Source of the DNA: Streptomyces sp. NBC_00557
GTDB lineage: Bacteria; Actinomycetota; Actinomycetes; Streptomycetales; Streptomycetaceae
Direction of reading: 5' to 3'
NCBI RefSeq assembly: GCF_036345995.1
Contig: NZ_CP107796.1
Coordinates: 6,758,001 to 6,822,000, forward strand
Length of the DNA stretch: 64,000 nt
A model generated the notes under the pieces. The model made no database searches, was not told the origin of the DNA, and saw nothing but the letters and a program-made list of their open reading frames with translations. A program made the position numbers and the translations under genes. This document shows, in pieces, positions 1 to 7,043 of the stretch. How positions within the stretch are numbered: the first letter of the stretch is position 1; each line of letters begins with the position of its first letter.

Positions 1-1
1 G

Positions 2-382
2 ACCTTCGGCGGCAACCCGGTCGCCTGCGCCGCCGGACTCGCCGTCCTCGACACCATCGAGGGCGAGGGACTGCTGGAGAACGTCAAGCGGCAGAGCGAG
101 AAGCTGCGCGAGGGAATCGAGGGCCTCGGCCACCCGTTGATCGATTATGTGCGAGGCGCCGGCCTCCTCCTGGGTATCGTGCTCACCGGGCCGCACGCGC
201 AGCAGGCGCAGGCGGCGGCCCAGGAGGCCGGGTTCCTGGTGAACGCGCCCGCCCCCGACGTCGTACGGCTCATGCCGCCGCTGAACATCACGGACGCCGA
301 GGTGGGTGCCTTCCTGCGGGCGCTGCCCGGCATCCTCGACGCAGCGAACCCAGTGGATGGGGACGGACGATCCGGAGAATAG
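2..382 (+). CDS. argD: Acetylornithine aminotransferase, C-terminal part (cut by window edge)
   Basis: The reading frame is already open at the left edge and ends with TAG at 380-382, giving the last 126 residues of a class III PLP aminotransferase. It begins [20 protein letters not shown], the segment typical of ArgD after the active-site lysine, which lies outside the window. It ends with the C-terminal small domain ([17 protein letters not shown]). ArgD transfers an amino group from glutamate to N-acetylglutamate semialdehyde in arginine synthesis. argR follows 7 bases later, the usual end of the Streptomyces argCJBDR cluster, so co-transcription is likely. Confidence 0.93.
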   Translation, partial: TFGGNPVACAAGLAVLDTIEGEGLLENVKRQSEKLREGIEGLGHPLIDYVRGAGLLLGIVLTGPHAQQAQAAAQEAGFLVNAPAPDVVRLMPPLNITDAEVGAFLRALPGILDAANPVDGDGRSGE

Positions 383-389
383 GACGACG

Positions 390-932
390 ATGAGCCAGGC
401 GCAGGATCACGAGCAGGCGGCCGCCGGGCCGGCCGTGCCGCAGACCCGTACCGCGCGGCACCGCCGGATCGTGGACATCCTCAACCGGCAGCCGGTGCGG
501 TCGCAGAGCCAGCTGGCGAAGCTGCTCGCCGACGACGGGCTGAGCGTCACCCAGGCGACGCTCTCCCGGGACCTCGACGAGCTGAACGCGGTGAAGATCC
601 GCAACACCGACGGCGAGCTGATCTACGCGGTGCCGAGCGAGGGCGGCTTCCGCACCCCCCGCGCGCCGCTGGGGGAGTCGGCGAAGGAGGAGCGGATGCG
701 GCGGCTCTCCCAGGAGCTGCTGATCTCCGCGGAGGCCTCCGCCAACCTCGTGGTGCTGCGCACCCCGCCGGGCGCCGCCCAGTTCCTGGCCTCCGCCATC
801 GACCAGGCCGAGCTGCACGACATCCTCGGCACCATCGCCGGCGACGACACGCTGCTGCTGATCAGCCGGGACCCGAGCGGCGGGCAGGCCCTCGCGGACC
901 ACCTGCTGCGCCTGGCGCAGAACGGCCACTAG
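390..932 (+). CDS. argR: Arginine repressor ArgR
   Basis: A 180-residue ArgR/AhrC repressor. The ATG at 390 starts [13 protein letters not shown], 7 bases after the argD stop. The N-terminal winged-helix DNA-binding domain (residues about 25-95) carries SQSQLAKLL and [18 protein letters not shown], containing the SR recognition motif. The C-terminal domain (about 105-180) has the arginine-binding and oligomerisation motif [14 protein letters not shown]. The family forms arginine-bound hexamers that repress arg genes and activate catabolic ones. A probable target, a 16-bp palindrome upstream of argH, is present in this window at 14211-14226. Confidence 0.95.
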   Translation: MSQAQDHEQAAAGPAVPQTRTARHRRIVDILNRQPVRSQSQLAKLLADDGLSVTQATLSRDLDELNAVKIRNTDGELIYAVPSEGGFRTPRAPLGESAKEERMRRLSQELLISAEASANLVVLRTPPGAAQFLASAIDQAELHDILGTIAGDDTLLLISRDPSGGQALADHLLRLAQNGH

Positions 933-947
933 GTCCTGTCGTCGGAC

Positions 948-1010
948 TCCCTCCGCCGGTCTGCGGCCGGGGGCGCCCGGCGCGAGTGCGGCGCCCGGCC
1001 CGTCGGCGGA
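948..1010 (+). terminator. GC-rich nested hairpin after argR
   Basis: Outer arms TCCGCCG/CGGCGGA and inner arms GGGCGCC/GGCGCCC can pair between the argR stop and the sigma gene. There is no long T-tract, as is common in Streptomyces. The left edge overlaps a sequence resembling the end of the MITE-like repeat at 37181-37320, so it may be an element remnant as well as a terminator. Confidence 0.5.
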
Positions 1011-1020
1011 GAATGAGCGT

Positions 1021-1677
1021 GTGATCTTCCGCGGCGGGCGGGCAGGTGGGCGGGCAATCCCCTGGCGGCCGTCGTCCGTATACAGAAGTGTGTCGGGTCT
1101 GCGGTTCCCCGAGGGCCGTCTCCCGGACGAGGCCCTGCTGGCCGGGCTGGCCACCGGGGACCCGGAACTGGCGGCTGTCTTCGTCCGCAGGTTCCAGCGC
1201 CGGGTCTTCGGCGTCGCCATGGCCGTCACCGGCGACGAGCAACTCGCCGAGGACGTCGCCCAGTCGACGTTCGAGCGGGCGTGGCGTCATGCGCAGATCT
1301 ACGACTCCCGCCGCGGCTCGGTCGCCACCTGGCTGACGACCATCGCGCACAACCTCGCCGTCGACGCCGTCCGGGCCCGGCGGAGCCGGCCGATGGCCCC
1401 CGAGGACGTCGACGCCGTCATCGGCGTCGTCACCGAGACCCCCGAGCAGTGGGCGCTGGCCGACGAGGCCTCCGCCGAGCTGCGGGCCGCCGTTTCCCGG
1501 CTGCCCCGGGAACAGGCCCGGGCCCTGGTGATGGCGGGCATCTACGGCATGACGGCCCAGCAGATCGCCGAGACCGAGGAGATCCCGCTCGGGACCGCCA
1601 AGACCAGGATCAGGTCGGCCATGGCGAAACTGCGCACCACGCTCGCGTCCCCGAAGCGAGGCGACCATGTCGAGTGA
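1021..1677 (+). CDS. ECF-type RNA polymerase sigma factor
   Basis: A 218-residue group 4 sigma factor. Region 2 (about residues 40-105) includes FVRRFQRRVFGVAMAV and the core-binding/-10 segment QSTFERAWRHAQIYD...SVATWLTTIAHNLAVD. Region 4 (about 155-210) contains LPREQARALVMAGIYGMTAQQIAE and a helix-turn-helix ending GTAKTRIRSAMAKLR. The GTG at 1021 has a GGCGGAGA-like sequence about 8 bases upstream; GTG 1090 would remove an atypical 23-residue extension and is a fair alternative. The 3' end overlaps the anti-sigma gene by 11 bases, implying translational coupling and that the pair forms one regulatory switch. Confidence 0.88.
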   Translation: MIFRGGRAGGRAIPWRPSSVYRSVSGLRFPEGRLPDEALLAGLATGDPELAAVFVRRFQRRVFGVAMAVTGDEQLAEDVAQSTFERAWRHAQIYDSRRGSVATWLTTIAHNLAVDAVRARRSRPMAPEDVDAVIGVVTETPEQWALADEASAELRAAVSRLPREQARALVMAGIYGMTAQQIAETEEIPLGTAKTRIRSAMAKLRTTLASPKRGDHVE

Positions 1678-2434
1678 CGCCGGCTGCGAGAAGCTCCGGG
1701 AGATGGGCGCCGAGCTGGCGCTGGGCGTGCTGCCCGGCCGCGAGCGCGCGGAGGCGGTCGCCCATCTGGACCGGTGCGCGGACTGCCGGGAGTACGTCCG
1801 CCGGCTCACCCTGGTCGGCGACCGGCTGATCGGCCTGCTGCCGGACGCCGACCCGCCGGCCGGGTTCGAGACCCGGACGGCGCGCAGGCTGGCCGGGCAG
1901 GCGTCCGCGCACGAGGGCCGGGAGGGCGCCGCGGCCCGCGCGGCCCGGGGCCTGCGCGGGCGGGCCCGCCGGGCCAGGCTGCGGTTCGCTGCCGTCGTCG
2001 CCGCGGTCACCGTCGCCGTCGGCTTCGCCGGGTGGGGGGTCGGCACCGCCGTGGAGGCGGTCATCGCCTCGACCGCGCCCGCCGTCGTGTCCGAGCCGAT
2101 GATGGTCGGCGACATGACGTCGGCCGGGCACGGCGGGCAGTCCGCCGGCGAGGTCTACGCCCACCCCGGAAGCCCCGGCTGGGTGTTCGTGTCCGTCGCG
2201 CTCGCCGGGCCGCGCCGCTCGTACACCGGAAAGGTCACCTGTCTCCTGCAGCACTCCGACGGCACCTCCGTGCGGGTCGGCGACTTCCCGCTGACCGGTG
2301 GGCGCGGCCAGTGGGGCGTGGCCGCGCCGGGCGACCTGTCGACGCTCACCGGCGCCCGGCTGACCGCTCCCGACGGCACCGTCCTCGCCACGGCCCAGCT
2401 GCACAAGGGCCAGGTGGTGGAGTCCGAGGCGTGA
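1667..2434 (+). CDS. Membrane-anchored zinc-finger anti-sigma factor
   Basis: A 255-residue protein with an N-terminal anti-sigma zinc domain: the H-x3-C-x2-C element reads HLDRCADC at about residues 34-41. One membrane segment follows (about 105-135, RFAAVVAAVTVAVGFAGWGV), then an extracytoplasmic C-terminal domain rich in beta-like segments ending VLATAQLHKGQVVESEA. The architecture fits a sensor that holds the preceding ECF sigma factor at the membrane and releases it on an envelope or redox cue. The start ATG lies inside the sigma gene. The signal sensed cannot be read from the sequence. Confidence 0.86.
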   Translation: MSSDAGCEKLREMGAELALGVLPGRERAEAVAHLDRCADCREYVRRLTLVGDRLIGLLPDADPPAGFETRTARRLAGQASAHEGREGAAARAARGLRGRARRARLRFAAVVAAVTVAVGFAGWGVGTAVEAVIASTAPAVVSEPMMVGDMTSAGHGGQSAGEVYAHPGSPGWVFVSVALAGPRRSYTGKVTCLLQHSDGTSVRVGDFPLTGGRGQWGVAAPGDLSTLTGARLTAPDGTVLATAQLHKGQVVESEA

Positions 2435-2450
2435 CGGCGGCCGCCCCCGC

Positions 2451-3299
2451 TCAGGGCTCCGGCGGCAGCGCCGGCTCCAGGGCCGCGGTCAGCTCGGCGA
2501 CCGTGGGCCGCGCCGCCGGGTCCGGCCGCAGACAGGCGTCCACGGCGGCGGCGAGCGGGCGCGGCAGCCGCCGCCGGGACGCGATGGGCGGAGCCGTCTC
2601 CGCGGCCCCCGGGCACCGGCCGTCCGTGGTGCCGCCGCTGTCGTCCGCCGTCTCCCCGTGGCCGAACGGCGGCTCGCCGCACGCCACCTCGAACAGCGTG
2701 ACGCCGATGCCCCACACGTCGGCGGCCGCCGTGAGCGGTCCGCCGCGCGCCTGCTCCGGAGCCCGGTAGCCGCACGTGCCCACCCCGGCGGGCGCGCGTC
2801 CCGGCGGCCGGGCGACGCTCAGGTCCAGCACCTTGGCGTGACCGCGCTCCACCACCACGTTGGACGGCTTGAGGTCCAGATGCAGCAGGCCCCGGCCGTG
2901 CAGATAGTGGGCGGCGGAGCACAACTGCACGCCGAGCAGCGCCACATCGGCCGCGGCCGGCCGGCGCCGCAGGCGGTGCACCAGATGGGACAGCGTCTCA
3001 CCGGTCAGCGTCTCCAGGACGACGAGCGGTTCGGGCCGCTCCACGGTCTCGTAACCCCGCACCAGGTGCGGATGGCTGAACTCCCGCAGCCACCGGCCCT
3101 CCCGCAGCAGCCGCGCGCCCAGCCCCTCCTCGCCGCGCAGATCCGGCCGTACGACCTTGATCACGCACCGGCAGGCCCGCTCCTCGCTCCACGCGTCGTA
3201 CACGTCGAGCCAGCCGGTGCGGGTCAGATGGGCCAGGATCGCGTACCCGGGAGCCGGGTGCGCGCCCGGTGCCAGGGCCGGGGGTGCGGGGCCGCTCAT
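2451..3299 (-). CDS. Soluble Ser/Thr protein kinase-like protein with non-canonical motifs
   Basis: A 282-residue eukaryotic-type kinase fold without a membrane segment. The VAIK lysine is present (CVIKVV, about residue 44), but the glycine-rich loop is not recognisable. The catalytic loop reads HLDLKPSN instead of HRDLKPxN, the metal motif is DLS instead of DFG, and the APE motif (RAPEQ) and the DVWGIGV helix are intact. HRD arginine loss suggests activation-loop-independent activity or weak catalysis. The ATG overlaps the exporter stop codon (ATGA at 3296-3299), so the kinase is coupled to the ABC transporter and is the last gene of the minus-strand operon. It converges with the anti-sigma gene. 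Confidence 0.8.
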   Translation of the reverse strand: MSGPAPPALAPGAHPAPGYAILAHLTRTGWLDVYDAWSEERACRCVIKVVRPDLRGEEGLGARLLREGRWLREFSHPHLVRGYETVERPEPLVVLETLTGETLSHLVHRLRRRPAAADVALLGVQLCSAAHYLHGRGLLHLDLKPSNVVVERGHAKVLDLSVARPPGRAPAGVGTCGYRAPEQARGGPLTAAADVWGIGVTLFEVACGEPPFGHGETADDSGGTTDGRCPGAAETAPPIASRRRLPRPLAAAVDACLRPDPAARPTVAELTAALEPALPPEP

Positions 3300-5110
3300 G
3301 ACAGCACCGTGCCCGCGCTCAGCCGGTGCAGCCGGGCGTACGCACCCTGGCGGCGCAGCAGGTCGTCCGGGGCGCCGTGCTCGACGACCCGGCCGTGGCC
3401 GAGCACCACGATCCGGGTGGCGTCGCGGACGGTCGGCAGGTTGTGGGAGATCACGACGGTCGTCCGGCCGGCCATGAGCCGGCGCAGCGGTTCCATGATC
3501 CGCCGGCCCGAGCGCACGTCGAGCCCGGTGGTCGGCTCGTCCAGCAGCAGCACCGGCGCGTCCCTGATCATCGCCCGCGCGATCGCCAGGCGCTGGCACT
3601 GCCCGCCGGACAGCGTGCGGCCGCGCTGGCCGACGAGCGTGTCGTAGCCCTCCGGGAGCCGCTCGATGAACTCGTGGGCGTCCGCCGCGCGGGCCGCCGC
3701 GACGATGTCCGCCTCGCTCGCCCCCGGCCGGCCGTAGGCGATGTTCTCCCGCACGGTTCCGTGGAAGACGAGCGTCTCCTGGAGCACCACGGCGACGCTG
3801 TCCCGGACGTCGGACAGCCGCAGCTCCCGCAGATCGGTCCCGTCGAGCCGGACCGCGCCCCGGTCGGGGTCGTAGAACCGCAACTGCAGCTTGGCGACGG
3901 TCGACTTGCCGGCCCCGCTGGCGCCGACCAGCGCCAGCGTCTCGCCCGGGGCCACCCGGAAGGACACCGCCGACAGCGCCCAGGACGGGGCGCCGGGATA
4001 GCGGAACCAGACGCCGTCGAACTCCAGCGCGCCCCGCGCCCGCCCGGTCCGCCGGGCGTCGGCCCGCTCGCGGACCTGCGGCCGCTGGTCCAGCAGCTCG
4101 ATGATCCGCTCGGCCGAGGCGGAGGCCGCGTAGAAGGTGGTGCCGAGCCCGGACAGGCCGTGCACCGGGCCGTACAGCTTGCCGATCAGGGCCAGGAAGA
4201 CCAGCAGCCCGCCCAGCGTGAGCTGACCCTGGGCCAGCTTCCAGGTGCCGAGACCCATCACCGCGAGACCCCCGGTCACCTCGATGATCTCGACGACCGG
4301 CGCGTAGACGGCCCGGATCCGCGCGGAGGCCATCACCGCCCGGAACCTGCCGACGCCCTCCCGCTCGAACCGGCGCTCCTCCCAGCCCTGCCGGTTGTAC
4401 GCCTGCACCAGCGCCACGTTGCCCAGCACCTCCTCGGCGATCGCGCTGAGGGAGCCGCTGCGCCGCCTGCGCTCCCTGGACGCCGCCTTGACCAGCCGGG
4501 AGAAGTGCCGGGCGGCCCCCCAGAACAGGGGCACGATGAGCAGCGCCAGCACGGTCAGGTCCCAGCGCAGGTAGAAGAGCAGGCCGAGGAAGAGGGCGAG
4601 GCGGATCACGTAGTACAGGGCGTCCGCGACCCCCGAGAGCAGGAAGGTCTCCACCGCGTCGACATCACCCGTGATGCGGGAGAGCACGTCGCCGAGCCGC
4701 CGGCGCTCGAAGAAGCCGAGCGACAGTCCCTGGACATGCCGGAAGACGTCGCAGCGCAGCGACAGCAGGAAGCGTTCGCCGACCCAGGTCGAGATCATGT
4801 CGTCGGCGAAGCGCAGGACGCCGGAGAAGAGGATGAGGCCCAGATAGGCCGGTGCGATCCACACGAAGGGCCGCAGGTCGCGGGGGACGAGGACGGCGTC
4901 CACCACGGTCTTGAACAGCCACAGCTCGGCGGCGTCCACGGCCGGGCCGAGCAGGCTGAAGACGACGACGGGCGCCAGCCAGCGCCGGCCGCCGCGCGTA
5001 TAGGGCCAGAACCGCCGGAACACCGCGCGCGGCGGCACCGGGGGCGCGGCCGCCACGACGCCGTCGGACGCCTCCGCGACCGACAGCAGACGCCGCAGGA
5101 CATGCGCCAT
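3296..5110 (-). CDS. ABC exporter, fused membrane and ATPase domains
   Basis: A 604-residue half-transporter of the type IV exporter class. Residues about 30-325 form the six-helix membrane domain. The ATPase domain (about 355-595) has Walker A GASGAGKST, Q-loop VLQETLVF, signature LSGGQ, Walker B VLLLDEPT and switch histidine SHN. It should work as a homodimer exporting lipid, peptide or drug-like substrates. The start ATG lies 84 bases after the His-rich miniprotein gene, on the same strand. Placement after flavoprotein and reductase genes suggests export of something linked to their redox role, but the substrate is unknown. Confidence 0.9.
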   Translation of the reverse strand: MAHVLRRLLSVAEASDGVVAAAPPVPPRAVFRRFWPYTRGGRRWLAPVVVFSLLGPAVDAAELWLFKTVVDAVLVPRDLRPFVWIAPAYLGLILFSGVLRFADDMISTWVGERFLLSLRCDVFRHVQGLSLGFFERRRLGDVLSRITGDVDAVETFLLSGVADALYYVIRLALFLGLLFYLRWDLTVLALLIVPLFWGAARHFSRLVKAASRERRRRSGSLSAIAEEVLGNVALVQAYNRQGWEERRFEREGVGRFRAVMASARIRAVYAPVVEIIEVTGGLAVMGLGTWKLAQGQLTLGGLLVFLALIGKLYGPVHGLSGLGTTFYAASASAERIIELLDQRPQVRERADARRTGRARGALEFDGVWFRYPGAPSWALSAVSFRVAPGETLALVGASGAGKSTVAKLQLRFYDPDRGAVRLDGTDLRELRLSDVRDSVAVVLQETLVFHGTVRENIAYGRPGASEADIVAAARAADAHEFIERLPEGYDTLVGQRGRTLSGGQCQRLAIARAMIRDAPVLLLDEPTTGLDVRSGRRIMEPLRRLMAGRTTVVISHNLPTVRDATRIVVLGHGRVVEHGAPDDLLRRQGAYARLHRLSAGTVLS

Positions 5111-5194
5111 GGGAGGGTCCCTCGGGGATCGGCGGCGATCGGCGGAGCGGACCGGGGCCTGGCGGTCTCCGGTCCCCTCCGCCTTCGTGGGCGA

Positions 5195-5371
5195 TCAGTA
5201 TCCGTGGTGGTCGTGGTCGCCGTGGCTGTGACGGTCGAAGTGGTCGTGGCGGTGACCGCCGGTGTGCCGGTGCCCGTGGCGGTGCCCGTGCCGCGTGCCG
5301 AAGTGACGTGAGGTGTCGTCGCGGTCGCGGTCACGGCGCTTGGCGGGCAGCAGACTGCTGAAGATGGCCAT
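5195..5371 (-). CDS. 58-residue histidine-rich miniprotein
   Basis: A small gene with an excellent ribosome site (AGGAGGAG, 5 bases before the ATG at 5371). The product begins MAIFSSLLPAKRRDRDRDD and then becomes a histidine-rich tail of alternating H-G-H, R-H and D-H: 14 of the last 36 residues are His. The frame closes at TGA 5195-5197. No signal peptide or membrane helix is evident. It lies between apbE (82 bases upstream) and the ABC exporter on the same strand. A role as a metal (Fe, Ni, Zn or Cu) buffer or chaperone for the reductase/exporter system is inference from composition only. I do not recognise a family. Confidence 0.72.
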   Translation of the reverse strand: MAIFSSLLPAKRRDRDRDDTSRHFGTRHGHRHGHRHTGGHRHDHFDRHSHGDHDHHGY

Positions 5372-5453
5372 AGCGCTCCTCCTGGAACTCGTTGCACACG
5401 GGATACGTCCCAGGACGGAAACGGGATGGCCTTCACCGGCAAAAAGATGCGGG

Positions 5454-6257
5454 TCAGCCCAGTCGCGCGGCCAGCCCCCCGGTGCAGCGCACCTCGTCCC
5501 CGGCCGTGATCAGCAGGGCCTCCACGCCGGGCAGCGACTCCAGCCAGGCCAGCCCTGCCCGCGACCCCATCGCGAACGCCGCCGTGGCCCAGCAGTCGGC
5601 CCAGGTGAGCCGGGGTCCCACGACCGTCACCGCGACCAGGTCCGACACCGCCGACCTGCCCGTACGCGGATCCACGATGTGCGCGCCCCGCTCGGCCGTG
5701 CCCGAGGTCGCCACCGACAGCTCCGCCAGACCCGCCGCCGAGATCACCGCCGCCAGACCCCCGGGCCGGAGCGGATCGGCCACTCCCACCCGCCACGGCC
5801 GCTGCGGCTCCGGCGCACCGAGCATCTGCACGTCCCCGCCCCCGTTGACGCTCACCCCGCGCACCCCGGCCACCCCCGCCAGCAGCCGCGCCGCCCGCTC
5901 GGCGGCCCAGCCCTTGACGATGCCGGTGGGGTCCAGCGAGCCGCGGTAGCGGGGGCTGAACCAGCCCTCGCTCACCCGCTCCGCCTCGTCGGCCAGTACC
6001 AGCACCTCGGCCACCTCGGGCGAGCAGTCCGCCACGGTCAGCTCACCGCGGACGAGCCGCGAGACCTCGCTGTCCTCGCGGTAGGTGCTGAAGACCGCGT
6101 CCGCGCGGTGCAGCCCGGCGACGGCCTCGGCCAGCGCCTGCCGCACGGCGCCGGGTTCCCCGCCGCGGACGTCGAAGGAGAAGACGGTCCCCATGACCTC
6201 CTCCGCGTGACGCACCGCGGCGGGAGCTTCGGCCGGCTCGGTCACCGTGTCAGCCAC
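5454..6257 (-). CDS. apbE: FAD:protein FMN transferase (ApbE family)
   Basis: A 267-residue ApbE protein that moves FMN from FAD onto a Thr in SGAT-type motifs of target proteins. Seen are HAEEVMGTVFSFDV, FSTYREDSEVSRL, DPTGIVKGWAAE, VNGGGDVQMLG, the metal/FAD region SVATSGTAERGAHIVDPRTG and ADCWATAAFAMG. No signal peptide or lipobox is seen, so it should act in the cytoplasm. The GTG start at 6257 overlaps the stop of the two-domain FMN-binding gene by 8 bases. That gene is the obvious substrate, together with the single-domain protein at 8499-8990. Confidence 0.92.
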   Translation of the reverse strand: MADTVTEPAEAPAAVRHAEEVMGTVFSFDVRGGEPGAVRQALAEAVAGLHRADAVFSTYREDSEVSRLVRGELTVADCSPEVAEVLVLADEAERVSEGWFSPRYRGSLDPTGIVKGWAAERAARLLAGVAGVRGVSVNGGGDVQMLGAPEPQRPWRVGVADPLRPGGLAAVISAAGLAELSVATSGTAERGAHIVDPRTGRSAVSDLVAVTVVGPRLTWADCWATAAFAMGSRAGLAWLESLPGVEALLITAGDEVRCTGGLAARLG

Positions 6258-7026
6258 CGGCCTGGTCCAGCGCCGACTGGAGGGACTGCCGGTAGCCGGT
6301 GCTGGTGTAGGTGGCGCCGGAGACGGCGTCGATGTGCGCGGTGCCGGCCGCGACGGCCTCCTGGTTCAGCTTGGGCACGGCCATCGCGGTCTTCTGGTCG
6401 CTGAGTCCGCCCTTGGGCGCCTGGACGGCCTCCGCCTTGGTGATCTTCCCGCCGGCGACGGTGATCCGCACCTGGACCGGCCCGTACTGCGTCTGCGCCA
6501 CCTTCCCGGTGACCGTACGGGCCTGCGCCGCACCGGAGGAGCCGGCGCCCGACGCACCGGAACCCGCCGGCTTCATCTTGTCCAGCGCCGACTGCAGCGA
6601 CTTCTTGTAGCCGTCGCTCGTGTACGTCGCCCCCGACACCGCGTCGATCCGCGCGCTCTGCGCCGCGACGGCCTCCTGGTTCAGCTTGGGCACGGCCATC
6701 GCGGTCTTCTGGTCGCTGAGCCCGCCCTTGGGCGCCTGGACGGCCTCCGCCTTGGTGATCTTCCCGCCGGCGACGGTGATCCGCACCTGCACGGTCCCGT
6801 ACTGCGTCTGCGTCGCGTCACCGGTCACCGTGCCGGAACCCGCGCCCGCCGCCTGCGACCCGCCCTGCGGGGCCTGCTGCCCCGCGACCGTCTGCTGCGG
6901 CGCGGCGCCCGCCGCCGAAGCGGCGGCCGGACCGGACGCCGGCTTCAGCGACAGCAGCAGCACGACACCGGACACCGTCGCGGCGGTGGCCAGCACGACC
7001 CGCCGAATGGGGTGGCTCTTCCTCAT
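6250..7026 (-). CDS. Exported tandem FMN-binding domain protein (two SGAT motifs)
   Basis: A 258-residue protein starting MRKSHPIRRVVLATAATVSG, with a hydrophobic segment to about residue 26 and twin arginines compatible with a Tat-type signal or anchor. A Pro/Ala/Gln-rich linker leads to two FMN_bind domains (about residues 68-150 and 173-256), each ending in DAVSGATYTS, the site flavinylated by ApbE. It should carry two covalent FMNs outside the membrane, accepting electrons from the reductase encoded upstream. The two domains are nearly identical at DNA level over 128 bp, showing recent internal duplication. The ATG lies 17 bases after the reductase stop, with apbE overlapping downstream. 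Confidence 0.9.
   Translation of the reverse strand: MRKSHPIRRVVLATAATVSGVVLLLSLKPASGPAAASAAGAAPQQTVAGQQAPQGGSQAAGAGSGTVTGDATQTQYGTVQVRITVAGGKITKAEAVQAPKGGLSDQKTAMAVPKLNQEAVAAQSARIDAVSGATYTSDGYKKSLQSALDKMKPAGSGASGAGSSGAAQARTVTGKVAQTQYGPVQVRITVAGGKITKAEAVQAPKGGLSDQKTAMAVPKLNQEAVAAGTAHIDAVSGATYTSTGYRQSLQSALDQAGG
6347..6474 (-). repeat. Direct repeat copy A inside the FMN-binding gene
   Basis: This 128-bp segment recurs at 6662-6789 (offset 315 bp) with one difference, T at 6406 against C at 6721. The offset equals 105 codons, one FMN-binding domain plus linker. Such identity across synonymous sites points to recent duplication or gene conversion. Confidence 0.95.
6662..6789 (-). repeat. Direct repeat copy B inside the FMN-binding gene
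   Basis: Partner of the repeat at 6347-6474, encoding the same stretch of the N-terminal FMN-binding domain of this protein. Unequal crossing-over between copies would change the number of flavin domains by exactly one. Confidence 0.95.
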
Positions 7027-7043
7027 CTGTCCGTAGCTCCCGC

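Noticed and set aside
862..2115. Long minus-strand frame opposite the sigma/anti-sigma genes
   Set aside because: Frame shadow of plus-strand coding with no motif and atypical composition.
5111..5194. Additional gene between ABC exporter and His-rich miniprotein
   Set aside because: 84 bases without a start codon and ribosome site pair on either strand.
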